In this document: positions 42,508-55,018 of the stretch, one piece after another
Layout: every line of letters begins with the position of its first letter
Position numbering within the stretch: position 1 is the stretch's first letter
NCBI RefSeq assembly: GCF_000182565.1
Contig: NW_015971541.1
Span: 396,067 to 460,066, forward strand
Direction: 5' to 3'
Origin: Spizellomyces punctatus DAOM BR117
Lineage: Eukaryota; Chytridiomycota; Chytridiomycetes; Spizellomycetales; Spizellomycetaceae
Length of the DNA stretch: 64,000 nt
Notes under the pieces: generated by a model
What the model saw: the letters and a program-made list of their open reading frames with translations, nothing else
Told to the model about the DNA's origin: nothing
The model's database searches: none
Position numbers and translations under genes: made by a program

Positions 42508-42946
42508 ATTGTGCGTATGTCAAGGCGGAAGAAGAATGACAAACGGTAAAGACTGACATTACCGAATACCTTCTACTGTTACCTTGTTGTCATGGAAATA
42601 ACTAAATGACGAATGGTTGGAGGGTACATTGGAATCGCCGATCCCAGTTGGTGGTGTGCCCGAGCGTTGCTTGCTTCGAAGTGCGCTGAGTTTGATTCGA
42701 AGATCCCGAACCCTCGCCCTAAAGGATAGTGACGGACACGATTCACCGCACACCGACAGAAAGAGGCAAAGGTAATGCAGCGTACTGTGATTAGTAGAAC
42801 GCTTGGCTTCTTGTGTAGTTCTAGAGCCGCCAGATTACAACACGAACTGATCCGACCCCATCTATTAGCTCTGTGGCCGCTAGAAGGACCCACGCAGGAG
42901 GCCGAGCGGAGCAACCTTTTCCTCAGAGTTACCGGTCTGGTGAACC

Positions 42947-43896
42947 ATGTTCTTCCTTGTACGTGAGATGAACTTCCATTGCAATGGACATAACGGTTGA
43001 ATAAATGCACTATTTGCTCAACCGCTGAACCTTTTTGTTTCGTCGAACAAACCACCATTCGTGCAAATGTCAGAAAACTCTCCATCATACTGTCCGTCTT
43101 CCACCACAATTTTTTGGCCCACGGCTACGCGAACACGTTGAACGTAAGCTTTACGATGAAGTCGAGGGTCACATTGAGGGCCGATATGGGCACATTATCT
43201 GTGTATTGGACATACTGGACGTTGGAAGAGGGGTCCTCCAGCCGATGACAGGGCTGGCCGAGTTCAACGTTGTATACAAAGCGCTTGTTTTGAAGGTCTT
43301 CAAAAACATGGTGGTGGACGGAGTGGTCACGACGGTCAATCAGGTACATTGCGAGCAAAACCTCTGTTGGCAGTATGATCTTAATTATCCACTAACATCT
43401 TACTCTTTTTAATGTGTGGTAGCTTGGCTTTTGGGCGGAGATAGGACCATTGCAGATGTTCGTAGCTGCCACGGTATGTACCGGAGGATGGATCCTGAGA
43501 TCTACCAACACTAATGGTCGACCTCAATGTCCTCCAGCTTATCCCGTCGTATTATCGATTTGACCCCAGTGCCAACCCACCGGCTTATGTGTCAGATGGA
43601 GAGGTGCGAGCAGATAGTTGAATCTTGATATGCATCGTTCATGTTCACATACTAATGTGTGACATGGTTCAGGAAGCGGATATATCTCTTCGAATCGAAA
43701 AAGGACAGGCAGTAAGAGCGCGAATCATCGGTATGCGAACGGATGCTAGAGAAATTGTAAGTGGGGATACCGCAAATGCCTTGAACGATGCCTTTGTTGG
43801 CCATCTTAATGTCAAGCCTCTTCTAACATCTCCTTTTGTTAGTTTTGTGTTGGGACAATCAAGGAGGACTATCTAGGACCACAGGAGGAACTGTAG
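42947..43896 (+). CDS. RPB7: RNA polymerase II subunit RPB7
   Basis: Subunit of the Rpb4/7 stalk of RNA polymerase II. Six exons, all phase 0: 42947..42958, 43074..43343, 43423..43473, 43538..43603, 43673..43756 and 43843..43896, giving 178 residues. The 12-nt first exon codes for MFFL, which restores the canonical RPB7 start before KTLHHTVRLPPQFFGPR. Then GRYGHIICVLDILDVGRG, AEFNVVYKALVLKVFKNMVV in the tip domain, an OB domain (GFWAEIGPLQMFVA, LIPSYYRFD, NPPAYVSDGE) and the C-terminal VGTIKEDYLG signature. Order and length match other RPB7 proteins. Confidence 0.95.
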
Positions 43897-44154
43897 GCTT
43901 CTACGCTGACCATTCCGGGTCGTGGACAATATCACAAGAAGGGAGCACTACAAAGAAATGCCATGATACGCACGCCTCTGCAGCACCAAAGGTTGTATAT
44001 ATTTAATACGTGTGCTCGCAGGCGTGGTGTGAAGAATGTGATGGTGGAGCTGAAATCAAAGAGGTGGCTACTTGCTCGAAACAGAATATTTCTGCTGAAC
44101 AAATGATATTGGCAAATGAATATATTTGAGCAATGTCGTAGAATCCATCCAATT

Positions 44155-46636
44155 TCATGCTCCATTTCTGATTGCCCGCGCTCTCCAGCGTTCCAATAGT
44201 CGGTTTGCCAGCGGTGATCGCGGTGAATCTGAGCAGGTTTTTAGAGGCTGGTGCGATGTACTCAGTGGCTTCTGCGGCGTGGAGATTGATGGAGGCATCG
44301 AAGCCTCTCTGGTCGTCGTCGTGCTTGACTGGGAGCCGACCGGAGATATTTGTAACAATCTAACCAACTCTCGCCCTACAACTTCACCAACCATCGGATC
44401 ACTTTGCATCATCTGCGTTAAGGTGTCTATTATTGTTGTCAGACGCTGCTGTGTGGACGGTGGAGCGTTGGGGTAGGCCTTATTTTTGTCAAAATAGGGT
44501 AGACCCGTAATCAGTCCGAATGGCCGCTGAATACTACGAAATCTGTACCTGTACCTGTTTAATTGCTTGGATTATGGAGCTCAGAACCGGAAGATATGGC
44601 CTTTGAGATGTGGAGGACATCGTTGTCGACGTGCTTGCTGATGAAGAAAGCGAGGATGAGCCGGAAGTCTCGGCGGACGATGTACTTGGCACGGCGGATG
44701 GTTTGGGAGTGGGTGGTGAGGTATCGTCGGCGTGTAATGTCTGATTGTCAAACTCATCTTCCCAGGCTATGCTATGGGATATTCAATATTCACTTTCTTG
44801 AACCAAAGACAGCAAGATTTCCAAATATTTACCTTCTTCCGAGACTCCTACTTGATCTCTCAGTCTAAAAATGAAACATCCCCCAGAAAAGATAAATAAT
44901 TTGACCCTAGAGCGTGTTGAAGATGAGCAGATCCCACCATTGTGCGAAGTGATTTCAATGTATTCTATCAAGCGGTTACCATTGAGGGATGCAGTCTTGT
45001 GAGCCGGCTGTTCGTTTGATGACGTCCCATACAGATAAAATCAAGGTTGTCCTCACCTGCTTCACCGTACCAAAATCCCATCCAAAGCTCGGAGGTAGAT
45101 CCCGGGTAGTCTCCGTGCCTCTTTAGTCAAGATCAAAAAATCAGTAAACAAATGTGGTTGAGCTCAAATACCCAATCACACTCACGAGGCTATATCGGCA
45201 GCTTTATCCAGATTTGACACCTCAGTGTTGCCTTCTTGTTTCATGAGTTTGTACTTTTCGATTCTCGCTTGGAATCGGGAGACATGGGGGGCATTGCGGA
45301 TAAACGGGTGTGAGAGAAGGTCGCTTGCAGTAGGCCGCTACACGAAGGTGTCATTCAAACTCTGACAATCTAAAAACCACATAACATGGAAGTGCACTAA
45401 CCTGACTTGGGCGCTTTGCCAAACATTGAGCCACGAAATCCCGGAATTCAGCGGAGAAAGAAGAGCCCAAGACAGGAGATGATTGTTGGGGGATCATGAA
45501 CAGGACTCGCATCGGATGGATGTTCGCGTGAGGAGGAAGACCTCTGTTGTTTTGAAGAAAATAAGTACGGTAAGTATTGCTATTGGACGATCTTCACACT
45601 CACTTTGCAAGTTCCCATGCCGTGATACCCAATGACCATATATCCGCCTATTTGATATCAGTATCAAAATTTCTTGGTATATAAACAGAGCATTGAAGAG
45701 TGTGTGCCGTTACCTTTGAATTGTAAGCTGATCGCAAAATAACCTCTGGTGCCATCCAGTAAGGGGTGCCGACAAATGTGTTCTTTTTTGTGATTGTCGC
45801 TGTTACCTGGCAAAGTTAAAAGTCGTCAGTATTGCCAACATTGCAAATTTTGGAGAGGCCCTCAGATAAAGTACCTGGGCGGAAACACCAAAGTCTGCCA
45901 ACTTCACCTCGCCTTTGTCCGTCAGCAACACATTCGCCGCCTTGATATCCCTATGAATCTTTCCGCGGCTGTGCAGATAGTCGAGCCCGTGCAATAGCTC
46001 TTTAGAGACAACTGCAACAAGACCTTCGTCTAGGACCCCGGTCTTGATCTGTTCCAACAGCACAACTGGTCAGGACCGGAATGGAGGCAATCCACTCAAA
46101 GTTCACAACTACAAACCAAATCTAAGCATGACCCCGCATCGCAATACTCCATAGCAATCCACAGCTTAGTGCCTCTCACATAAGACCCATAATATTTTGT
46201 GACCCATTGAGAATCGAGTTCGGAAAGAATCGAGATTTCTTGTCGTATTTCATCAATATCGTCTCCGGATTCTGAAACCAGCAGGCAATCAGATATAAAC
46301 ATCTATTACATCCTCCTGATATTGCGGCTATACCTTCGAAATCAATCACCTTGATAGCGACCGGCGTCCCACTCGCCTTATGTACACCTTTATAAACCTA
46401 CTCGACAGAATGTCAGCATCCGCGGTTATACACGAATTCAACGCACACAATAAACGAGCTTTTGTACAACGTACGCGGCAAACCTACGTGCCTCACCGAA
46501 TGAACCCTTTCCGATCTGATGATGGATTTCGTATATGTCGTCGGATTTTGTGTTCTGTAAAGGTGATCGATTTATACAACTGCAGGCGGATAATGAACGG
46601 AATGTTAAATTCTTCGCTTACCTTCTTCTTAGGCAT
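44155..46636 (-). CDS. GCK-III/MST-type Ste20 protein kinase
   Basis: Ser/Thr kinase of the germinal-centre kinase III group (MST3/MST4/STK25; Sps1/Kic1 in yeasts), acting in polarity and septation. The first exon from 46636 gives MPKKK; the second gives [20 protein letters not shown] with the P-loop. Then come [11 protein letters not shown] (catalytic Lys), [64 protein letters not shown] and [20 protein letters not shown]. All catalytic residues are present. The C-terminal region is less conserved and ends near 44155 with [12 protein letters not shown]. About fifteen exons; borders after the kinase domain are not resolved. Confidence 0.9.
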
Positions 46637-46864
46637 CCTAGCTTCTCTATATATTCAGATGTGGGTCACACTATGTGCACTGTTAAATTCATATACTGCC
46701 CTGTAGCGCTGGATCTGCAGAAACACTTCAAAAACGTCGGAGTTCCAAATGGCACGTGACAGCCGTGCCCGTTTCCACAGCTTGGTCCCATGGGAAGATA
46801 AGTGGTCCATGGCTGTCGCCGGGATCCCTTCCCTCTCCCCAGTTCTCACTTTATCAAGACGGAC

Positions 46865-47416
46865 ATGGCGGCTCATAGCTCCACCCTTCCCGCTTTACGT
46901 ACTGACGGTGTTCGGATAGAGCTTGTGGACCCGAGAAATGCGGCAAGCTATGAAGCTGGGTTGGCAGAGCTTCTGATTGACTGTGTGGATGGGGGTTCCA
47001 GCGTAGGCTTTCTGGCGGGCTTGACGCATCATGCAGCAGTAGATTGGTGGCATAAGCAATTGCAAAATCCAAATATACTTACCTGGGTGGCCGTGAATAG
47101 TGAGGGACAAATTCTTGGCACTGTTGGCCTCGCCCTTGCGCCGCAAGCCAATGGCAGGCATCGCGCTGAAGTTTGCAAGTTGTTGGTTCATCGGAATGGA
47201 CGCGGTCACGGATATGCTTCGGCTCTCATGTCTGCTTTAGAAGAAGAAGCCCGGAAACGATGCCGAACCGTGCTTGTTCTTGACACTGTAACCGGCAGTA
47301 CCGCTGAGCACATCTATCTACGGTGGGGTTGGCAGCGCGTCGGTGTCATTGAGGATTTTGCTGCTCTTCCTGATGGCCGTCTGTGGGCGACGACTGTATT
47401 TACCAAGAAGCTGTGA
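46865..47416 (+). CDS. GNAT-family N-acetyltransferase
   Basis: Single-exon acetyltransferase of 183 residues from MAAHSSTLPALRTDGVRIEL; an in-frame ATG 63 bp upstream is possible but adds no domain. The acetyl-CoA site is VCKLLVHRNGRGHGYASALM, with the R-x-x-G-x-G/A pattern, followed by a helix (ALEEEARKRCRTVL) and the later strand LVLDTVTGSTAEHIYLRWGW. The substrate is unknown; the sequence resembles bacterial and fungal small-molecule or drug-type GNATs. It is divergent from the kinase gene, 228 bp away. Confidence 0.85.
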   Translation: MAAHSSTLPALRTDGVRIELVDPRNAASYEAGLAELLIDCVDGGSSVGFLAGLTHHAAVDWWHKQLQNPNILTWVAVNSEGQILGTVGLALAPQANGRHRAEVCKLLVHRNGRGHGYASALMSALEEEARKRCRTVLVLDTVTGSTAEHIYLRWGWQRVGVIEDFAALPDGRLWATTVFTKKL

Positions 47417-47610
47417 TGACAAGTTATATAGTAATTGGTCTGCATAGATAGTTTCATCGTTGGTCCCCTATAGATATTGCAGATTTCAAGAGAATGACTT
47501 CTGATCAACTTCTGCTCCGTCTCCGCTGAGATCATGCAACAGATGGTTTGACGTGACACATAAAGCAAGCTGGTTTTATTATGTATATATTTTGACGATG
47601 GAGAACGCAT

Positions 47611-48566
47611 TTAAGCAACAAGTTCAACCTTGCCACCAGCCGCAACAATCTTCTCCTCAGCCTTCCTGCTCACGAAACGAGCTTTCACAATGAAGGGTAC
47701 TTCAGGGAGGCGACCCTTTCCAAGAACCTTAGAGTAACCCTAAAGAGCGAAGATGAAGCCTACGTAAATTCGTCGTTCGCGACAGCAAGCACAAAGACAT
47801 GATGAACTTACGTGACGAAGAACGTCAATGACGGGAACAGGGCCAGTGGGGTTGGCAGCAGCCTTCTCACGAGCCTCATCAGAGACCAAGGTCCAGAGCT
47901 TATCGACGTTGACCACAGGTGCCCATTGACTTTGGCGGGTCAAATGGAAGTGACGCATACCGACCTTTCCGAAGTACCCAGGGTGGAACATGTCCATGTT
48001 GATACGGTGGTGGTGCTGACCACCAGCAAGACCGCGACCTGTGAAAGTGGTGTCAACCCTTCTCGGCTCACTAAAAGATTCCAAAAACCTGTAACCTACC
48101 TCCGGGGTGCTTGCGGTGCTTCCCTATAATTTAGGCAGCAGGAAGTACACATCAGCAAGCTGTTCTTTCGGATTGACGAGAATCCCCATAATGGCCACTG
48201 CGACTGCCTCTCGCAAGTAACCAGGGGACAAAGCAAATCTACTAACCAACACGACCGTGACCAGCGGACACGTCTGGTAAAAAGACCAATATCAGACACT
48301 ATTTCGATAGACGAAAGTGCAAATGCGCCAGCTGTATACTTACGACCACGCTTCTTTCTGTTCTTGTGAAGACGGGAAGGCTAGAATGACCAACGAAACG
48401 TTCGGTAAGGTGTCAGTCAATGGTATCATTGGTATTGAAGTCGTTCCCCATTCGACCACGGTCCATCCATTTAATCATCCATCCATCCATCCGTTCATCC
48501 ATCTCGACAAGTCTTCCCATCCACCAATCCTCACTTCCTTCAGTAACCCAACAACCCACGTACCAT
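47611..48566 (-). CDS. RPL28: 60S ribosomal protein L28 (uL15, L27a)
   Basis: Large-subunit ribosomal protein uL15. The first coding exon is only the ATG (48564..48566), followed by a long intron; exon 2 is 48344..48380 ([12 protein letters not shown]). Joined with later exons the protein reads [89 protein letters not shown] and ends [10 protein letters not shown] at 47611. It is colinear with yeast Rpl28. About six exons; the start rests on the splice join, since the second exon has no ATG of its own. Confidence 0.95.
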
Positions 48567-48806
48567 CTTGATGTATTGACCGGAGCGATCTGACGGGAGA
48601 TGCTATGCGGCAGTGGACACAGAACGATTTCAACTTCTTCCGCTTTTCATTGCCGAATGTGCTTCTCATCACGTGAATATAAGTCACGTGGAAATCATTT
48701 CTATGACAACAGTGGGAGTCAGCCATCGCCATCTCGCATTTCCGGCGTCACCCGGCCGACTGTTGCAGATTCACAGTGTCCTCAATTTATTACGAGCCCT
48801 ATCAGA

Positions 48807-49876
48807 ATGTCTCTCAACCGAGTTCTTGTTCCTGTGAAGCGTGTGGTGGACTACGCTGTCAAGATTCGCGTGGCAGGTGGAAAGGTTGACACCAATGTCA
48901 AGGTAAAGCAAAAGCATGCCATTTTCGAATGTTTGTCAACCTTCTGAGAATGATTGCCCATCCAGCACTCTATGAACCCGTTCGATGAGATTGCGATCGA
49001 AGAGGCTGTTCGCTTGAAGGAGAAGAAGCTGGCAAAAGAAGTCATTGCCTTGACAGTTGGTCCCAGCAAGTCGAATGAGACGCTACGGACGGCTTTGGCG
49101 ATGGGTGCTGATCGAGGTGTTCATATTGAGGTTCCGGAGGGGAGCGAGGTGTTACCTTTGCAGGTACAAACGGGAGCAGATATACGCGCTGCATAATGGA
49201 ACGCTAAAGCGAATTCATACGGGGTAACCCTAGGTGGCCAAATTGATCAAGGCTGTAGCAGAGAAGGAGAAGCCAGAGCTTTTGTTGCTGGGCAAACAAG
49301 CCATTGACGACGATAGCAGTCAGACAGGGCAGATGCTTGCAGGATTATTGGGATGGCCTCAGGTATGTACGGGTCATATGCGTGTTCCAGTAGCCAAAAC
49401 GTTAACCACATGCTCCACAGGCCACGTTTGCTTCCAAAGTCGAAGTTGCTGGGGACAAGCTGACGGTAACACGAGAGGTAGACGGTGGTTTGGAGACAAT
49501 CGCCTCAAAGTTGCCAGCTGTGGTCACAACCGATCTTCGGTATGCATGCAAAAGATCATTTCGACGCGGGCCAAGTTTAACACATCTGTACAGATTGAAT
49601 GAACCCCGCTATGCCACCTTGCCAAACATTATGAAAGCCAAGAAAAAGAAGGTGGAAAAGCTGACACCGAAAGATTTGGGAGTCGATGTAACACCTACTA
49701 TTGAGACTGTGAAAGTAATCGAGCCACCCAAGCGAGCGGGCGGAATCAAGGTTGAGAGTGTAGATGAGGTGCGCTATCCTGAGACGCGGAGGGATCAGCT
49801 GTATCGACTCGTAGGGCTAACTTTATTTTAACCTTAGCTGCTTTCAAAGCTCAAGAACGAGGCGCGTGTGTTGTAA
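48807..49876 (+). CDS. ETFB: Electron transfer flavoprotein subunit beta
   Basis: Mitochondrial ETF beta subunit, which takes electrons from acyl-CoA and other dehydrogenases to ETF-ubiquinone oxidoreductase. Six exons: 48807..48902, 48966..49163, 49234..49362, 49421..49539, 49594..49768 and 49838..49876, all in phase, giving 251 residues. Seen: [60 protein letters not shown] (AMP site), [12 protein letters not shown], and [18 protein letters not shown] with the recognition loop. Length equals that of human ETFB within a few residues. Confidence 0.96.
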
Positions 49877-50442
49877 TCATCCGCCATTTGAGAAATAGAT
49901 GCGATTACAATACCTGGGAACATATGTCATTCATGAATCTTTGTTGAGGTCTTAATAGATGTTGAGGTTTCCATTTCCCCATACTTGCACTTTGGTCGAT
50001 CGATACTTGGACAATCTAACTATTGTAAGCTTTTGCAGCCCTGGTACCTAGCAGATTTGCCAATGATGAATGAAAGCATTTTCAACTGCACTCCTTTTAG
50101 CAGTCTTGAAACTGGCTGGATATTCACTGACATTAACAGGTAGAAATCGCGGGGTAACCCCCCCCCCCCCCCCCCGCGTGGTTGATATAGCAACAACCAC
50201 CTAAAGAACACGTGTCCGGCAATTGGATCAGCAGGGGATGGCTGGGAGAACGCCCAAGTGTGAAATTCTTCCCCTCGTCGGAACGGAAAACAAGCGAGAC
50301 CTAATTCGAATGGGCGATCCTTCGGAAGCCGGCATTCTTTCAAATATAGAAGAACTCAGTACACACCTGCTACATGCAACCACACACGGTACGATACGAC
50401 CATCGCAAGGCCTAGGCGCCTAATTTACGTACAACGGACAAA
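49877..50442. other. Intergenic with an 18-C run
   Basis: About 560 bp. It holds a run of 18 C at 50158..50175, with CGCGGGG just before it able to pair with the CCCCGCG at its end. A 66-codon plus frame (50223..50423) shows no family features. No other feature was found. Confidence 0.6.
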
Positions 50443-51168
50443 ATGCTTTTCAATTCTACGTTGATCGCCTCAGAGCGTCTCGCAATTGCTGCTCGGTTGA
50501 AATCAGTTGATAGTGGACTGTTGCCATGCAGCTATATCACCGCGGCTATTGCTTGTACCGCCATTCTGACTGTGGGTATCCTTATTGCATTTTTCTGTGA
50601 GAAGAAATCTGCCCTTGCGGAGGAGGGAGAACAATGGAAACGGACGGATGGTAGCAACAAGCCGTCGAATGCAACTCTCCCGTTCGATACAAAAACAATA
50701 CATACGCCAATACAAACACCAAAGAAGAATAGACCAATATTCACCCGGCACTGCACACCAGTGGTTTACCCCACTGTGAAGGTGCCACCATCACCATCCC
50801 CACTGTATGATATTGACATTGACGAAGCAATTTTGCGCTCGCCATCAGTGTCTACGTCAGCCCTGCTGTTAAGCGAAGATTGCGTGGCTAGCCCCCCTCT
50901 CTCGGTAACAAAGCGTCTCGCAACCCTTGTCACGACCCCGGCTAAATCCGTATGGCGCGCTCTGAGGCACTCGGAGCCTGATGCGAGCCCGTTTGGTCCG
51001 TGCTACTCTCCAACAACTGCTGCGTCACCCATTTTAGAGGCGGAAACGCATGGGGCCTGGCTGGAAGATGAGGAGAACGATAATTTGGAAGGAATACCTG
51101 TGAGACGAATTGACGAGTTTTTGCGTACAGGGTTAGATGATACGGAGGAAATTTGGGATATTCGATGA
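50443..51168 (+). CDS. Single-pass membrane protein of unknown function
   Basis: One exon of 241 residues. A helix near residues 30-50 (YITAAIACTAILTVGILIAF) follows a short N-terminal part without a clear cleavage site, so a single-pass type is likely. The rest is Ser/Thr/Pro-rich and probably disordered, with phosphosite-like clusters (TPIQTPKKNRPIF, VPPSPSPLYDID) and an acidic C-terminus (RIDEFLRTGLDDTEEIWDIR). No domain is recognised. The coding nature rests on length, the helix and base composition. Confidence 0.6.
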   Translation: MLFNSTLIASERLAIAARLKSVDSGLLPCSYITAAIACTAILTVGILIAFFCEKKSALAEEGEQWKRTDGSNKPSNATLPFDTKTIHTPIQTPKKNRPIFTRHCTPVVYPTVKVPPSPSPLYDIDIDEAILRSPSVSTSALLLSEDCVASPPLSVTKRLATLVTTPAKSVWRALRHSEPDASPFGPCYSPTTAASPILEAETHGAWLEDEENDNLEGIPVRRIDEFLRTGLDDTEEIWDIR

Positions 51169-51505
51169 GCTGCAGAGAAGAATGCATGTAGATTTTTTTA
51201 ATTTGGTTTATTTGTACAGATCGATCCTAATGAATGCAAAGCTCTTCTTTAATAATACTCGCAAATATGTTGCTTGGTCGCGTCTACTTTTGTCATTTCC
51301 CTAGATATAATCATATCGCATAATCAGCACCCCCTCTATTGCTCAAAACGGTGTGGCATGTATTGTAATGTTTTTTTTTTAAACTGCGGTGAGGCGCATG
51401 TCAAAGGTCTATAAAAGGGGGGCCTTTTGCTGTCTCTTCCCTCTTTACCCATCCTCGACTCTTGAAGCATCTGCCCAACGCTCACGCAGCACTCTCAAGT
51501 CCACC
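51169..51505. other. Intergenic, TATA-bearing promoter
   Basis: Contains TATAAAA at 51410..51416 followed by GGGGGG, about 90 bp upstream of an ATG at 51506, after an AT-rich stretch with a run of ten T. It may drive a short gene. Nothing else was seen. Confidence 0.45.
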
Positions 51506-51739
51506 ATGAGAATACTGCTCTGGTGCCGAGGACCTCGCCCTCCCGACAAAAACAACATAACGCCTTGCAAACGCTGCTACTACTATACTGCTACGATTGC
51601 AGGTATGCATTATCTTTATGATTGTTCCCACGCGTATTCCTCAGTCTAAGTCTGACTTTACTAGTATCTGAACATCCTCCGACTAAAGAATTTCGGAATC
51701 AAGGGCTTAGTACGATTTCTCTCGTGTGGTGGGCTTAGT
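51506..51739 (+). CDS. Putative short spliced gene (about 56 residues)
   Basis: A TATA box at 51410 and a pyrimidine-rich leader precede ATG 51506. The frame MRILLWCRGPRPPDKNNITP-CKRCYYYTATIA meets a donor G|GTATGC near 51601; an acceptor TTACTAG at about 51664 continues with VSEHPPTKEFRNQGLSTISL-VWWA and a stop. It has a Cys-x-x-Cys (CKRC). No family is recognised. It may instead be a noncoding RNA with a strong promoter. Confidence 0.33.
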
Positions 51740-52172
51740 TACCCGGTTAGAACAACCGTGATGTTATCGCATGTGTAATTAGGCCTAGTGGTAGTTAGTT
51801 AGTGGAATCGAGACGTTAATGCGGCAAGGACATGAACGAGAACAACGGAGAACGCCCTTGCTGCTTTGCACGTACCCCAGTTCAACCCAGGCTGGAACCT
51901 GTAGCGAGTTAGGATAGGGGTGGGACTCATTTGCAGGATAGGTTATGAAGGGTTGGACAGGCTGGCTAATTGTACATTAGAACCGGTTGTAGTGGGTTGG
52001 AGGGAGAATGTGTCCCTAGTGACATTTTCTACCACCTGCACACTAATGATAGATATGAGGTTAATTGAGCGGTACTGCGCATATGATCGCTGTCATGGCA
52101 ACAATGGATATATGGACCTGTTTGTCAGCATGATAGCTTCGATTGAACTAGCTTCTCCATTCGAATATATAC
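51740..52172. other. Intergenic, upstream of CCS1
   Basis: About 430 bp, no gene seen. A 128-codon plus frame (51920..52306) runs into CCS1 in another phase and is a shadow. The space presumably holds the CCS1 promoter. Confidence 0.4.
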
Positions 52173-52910
52173 ATGACAATGACAAGTCCGTCAACCCCAC
52201 CGAATACTCTGAAGACTCCTCTAAAGACGCAGTTTGCCGTGGATCTCCACTGCGAATCATGCGTCAAAACCGTCAAAACCGCACTTTCACCACTGAATGG
52301 CATTAGATCCCTCGACATTTCGGTTCCAAACAAAACAGTCACTATAGAAGCCACAACACCTCCCTCTCTACTTTTTCGCACACTCCGTTCAACTGGACTG
52401 AACACCGTCCTTCGTGGGCAATCGTCATCCGCACAACACCTCGGTGCTGCTGTCTGTATCTTTGAGTCGTTCCCTGGTGCGAAAGGCTGGGCTCAGACCA
52501 ATAACAAGGGCCTCGCTAGGATGGTGCAAGTGGATGATGAGACATGTTTAGTGGATGTAACAGTGGATGGGATGCCACCCGGTGAACTCTCGGTCTCGCT
52601 GCACGAATGCGGAGATATCAGTGGCGGCTGCGAGAGTACGGGAAAGGCCCTCAAAGAATTTGGTAAGCTGCTTGTGGATGCGAGCGGGAGAGGGGATCTG
52701 GTAGTAGAGAGTGGAGATGTAAAGGTTTGGGACGTCATTGGGAGATCTATCGTTTTGGAAAAGTTGCAAAGTTCGAAGCAGTCTGGAGTCCCAAAGAGCG
52801 ATTCCGTGTGTGGTATTATAGCCCGATCAGCTGGAGTGTTTGAAAACCCCAAGACAGTGTGTTCATGTAGCGGGAAGACTTTATGGGAGGAATCAACGGC
52901 ACATATCTAA
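52173..52910 (+). CDS. CCS1: Copper chaperone for superoxide dismutase
   Basis: Cu chaperone that loads copper and forms the disulfide of Cu/Zn superoxide dismutase. It is a single exon of 245 residues. Domain 1 (residues 18-85) is an Atx1-like heavy-metal domain, with FAVDLHCESCVKTVKTALSP, in which the MxCxxC site reads DLHCESC. Domain 2 is SOD-like (GAAVCIFESFPG, MPPGELSVSLHECGDISGG) and lacks the full set of SOD copper ligands, as in other chaperones. Domain 3 at the end has the required CxC, in VCSCSGKTLWEES. Either of two Met (residues 1 or 3) may start. Confidence 0.94.
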   Translation: MTMTSPSTPPNTLKTPLKTQFAVDLHCESCVKTVKTALSPLNGIRSLDISVPNKTVTIEATTPPSLLFRTLRSTGLNTVLRGQSSSAQHLGAAVCIFESFPGAKGWAQTNNKGLARMVQVDDETCLVDVTVDGMPPGELSVSLHECGDISGGCESTGKALKEFGKLLVDASGRGDLVVESGDVKVWDVIGRSIVLEKLQSSKQSGVPKSDSVCGIIARSAGVFENPKTVCSCSGKTLWEESTAHI

Positions 52911-53000
52911 GTTAGGAGTAGATCTAGTATATAGCATACCATAGCGCCGCCCTGTTTTGCATCGCCCGGGTGACAAGTAATGAACATACTCAAGTAACAT

Positions 53001-53496
53001 CTAGAAATTCATCCGCGGTCTCGTATTTTCATCTGCCCTATATCTCTGGCCCGTAGCATATGTCCCAAATGCGGAAGAGGCTACTTTGAATCTTCCCCGT
53101 ATCCGATCAAGCGATGTAACTGGGTCTGGTCCCTCAGAGTCGTGTGTGTTTTCAAGCGGGAAGTCCTGTGCCTGTGCTCTCAGCAGCTGAACAGCCTTCA
53201 TACCTCTGAAGAAGAGGTCTTAGTATCCAGCTACAATGGAAATGAGCTGATCACGGTCCGCCAAACTTACCGGTCTGACGTCTCTACGAATCCTTTCTGT
53301 GCCGCTTCGGCCCACATTTTTGCAGCACCGAAATAGAATCCTGCCTCACGTGCCATTTCAAACCCACGTTCAGTCCCAGCTACTCTTCCTTCGGTATGCC
53401 CAGCATGTATCCCATCTCGCAACCCATCCTCACGGCCCAGCTCCTCGAACCTTGAATGAGCGAATCAAAAATAACAGCTCCATCAGTAAAAGGCAT
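53001..53496 (-). CDS. LTO1: LTO1/ORAOV1 homologue (Yae1-Lto1 adaptor), frame break near start
   Basis: Small partner of Yae1 that recruits the ABC protein Rli1/ABCE1 to the cytosolic Fe-S targeting complex. Exons are 53271..53496 and 53001..53205. The first carries the deca-GX3 pattern (GREDGLRDGIHAGHTEGRVA then GTERG, FEMAREAGFYFG). The second gives MKAVQLLRAQAQDFPLE and LDRIRGRFKVASSAFG, matching ORAOV1. At the start, MPFTDGAVIFDSLI is in one frame and RFEELGRED in another, with no room for an intron between. So either bases are missing here or the true first exon lies elsewhere. Confidence 0.8.
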
Positions 53497-53559
53497 AGTC
53501 CTAGAGACGCCTCCCACAAAATGCAACAGTGGGCTAGGACTGATCTTATCGTATAAAAA

Positions 53560-54884
<1,325 letters not shown>

Positions 54885-55018
54885 TTCGTAGCGTTCTGGG
54901 AGATGAAAGCGAACACCAAGCTAACCTGTGGGTTTGAATGACTGCATCGGGCTTGTTGCCGTGGAAACCCATATAGATCTTGGTATTCAAGAGCATTTCT
55001 CTGGAAGTGTTCAACATC

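Noticed and set aside
47075-47086. ATACTTACCTGG, like the 5' end of U1 snRNA
   Set aside because: It lies inside the GNAT coding frame (NILTWVAVN), and no Sm site or U1 stem follows.
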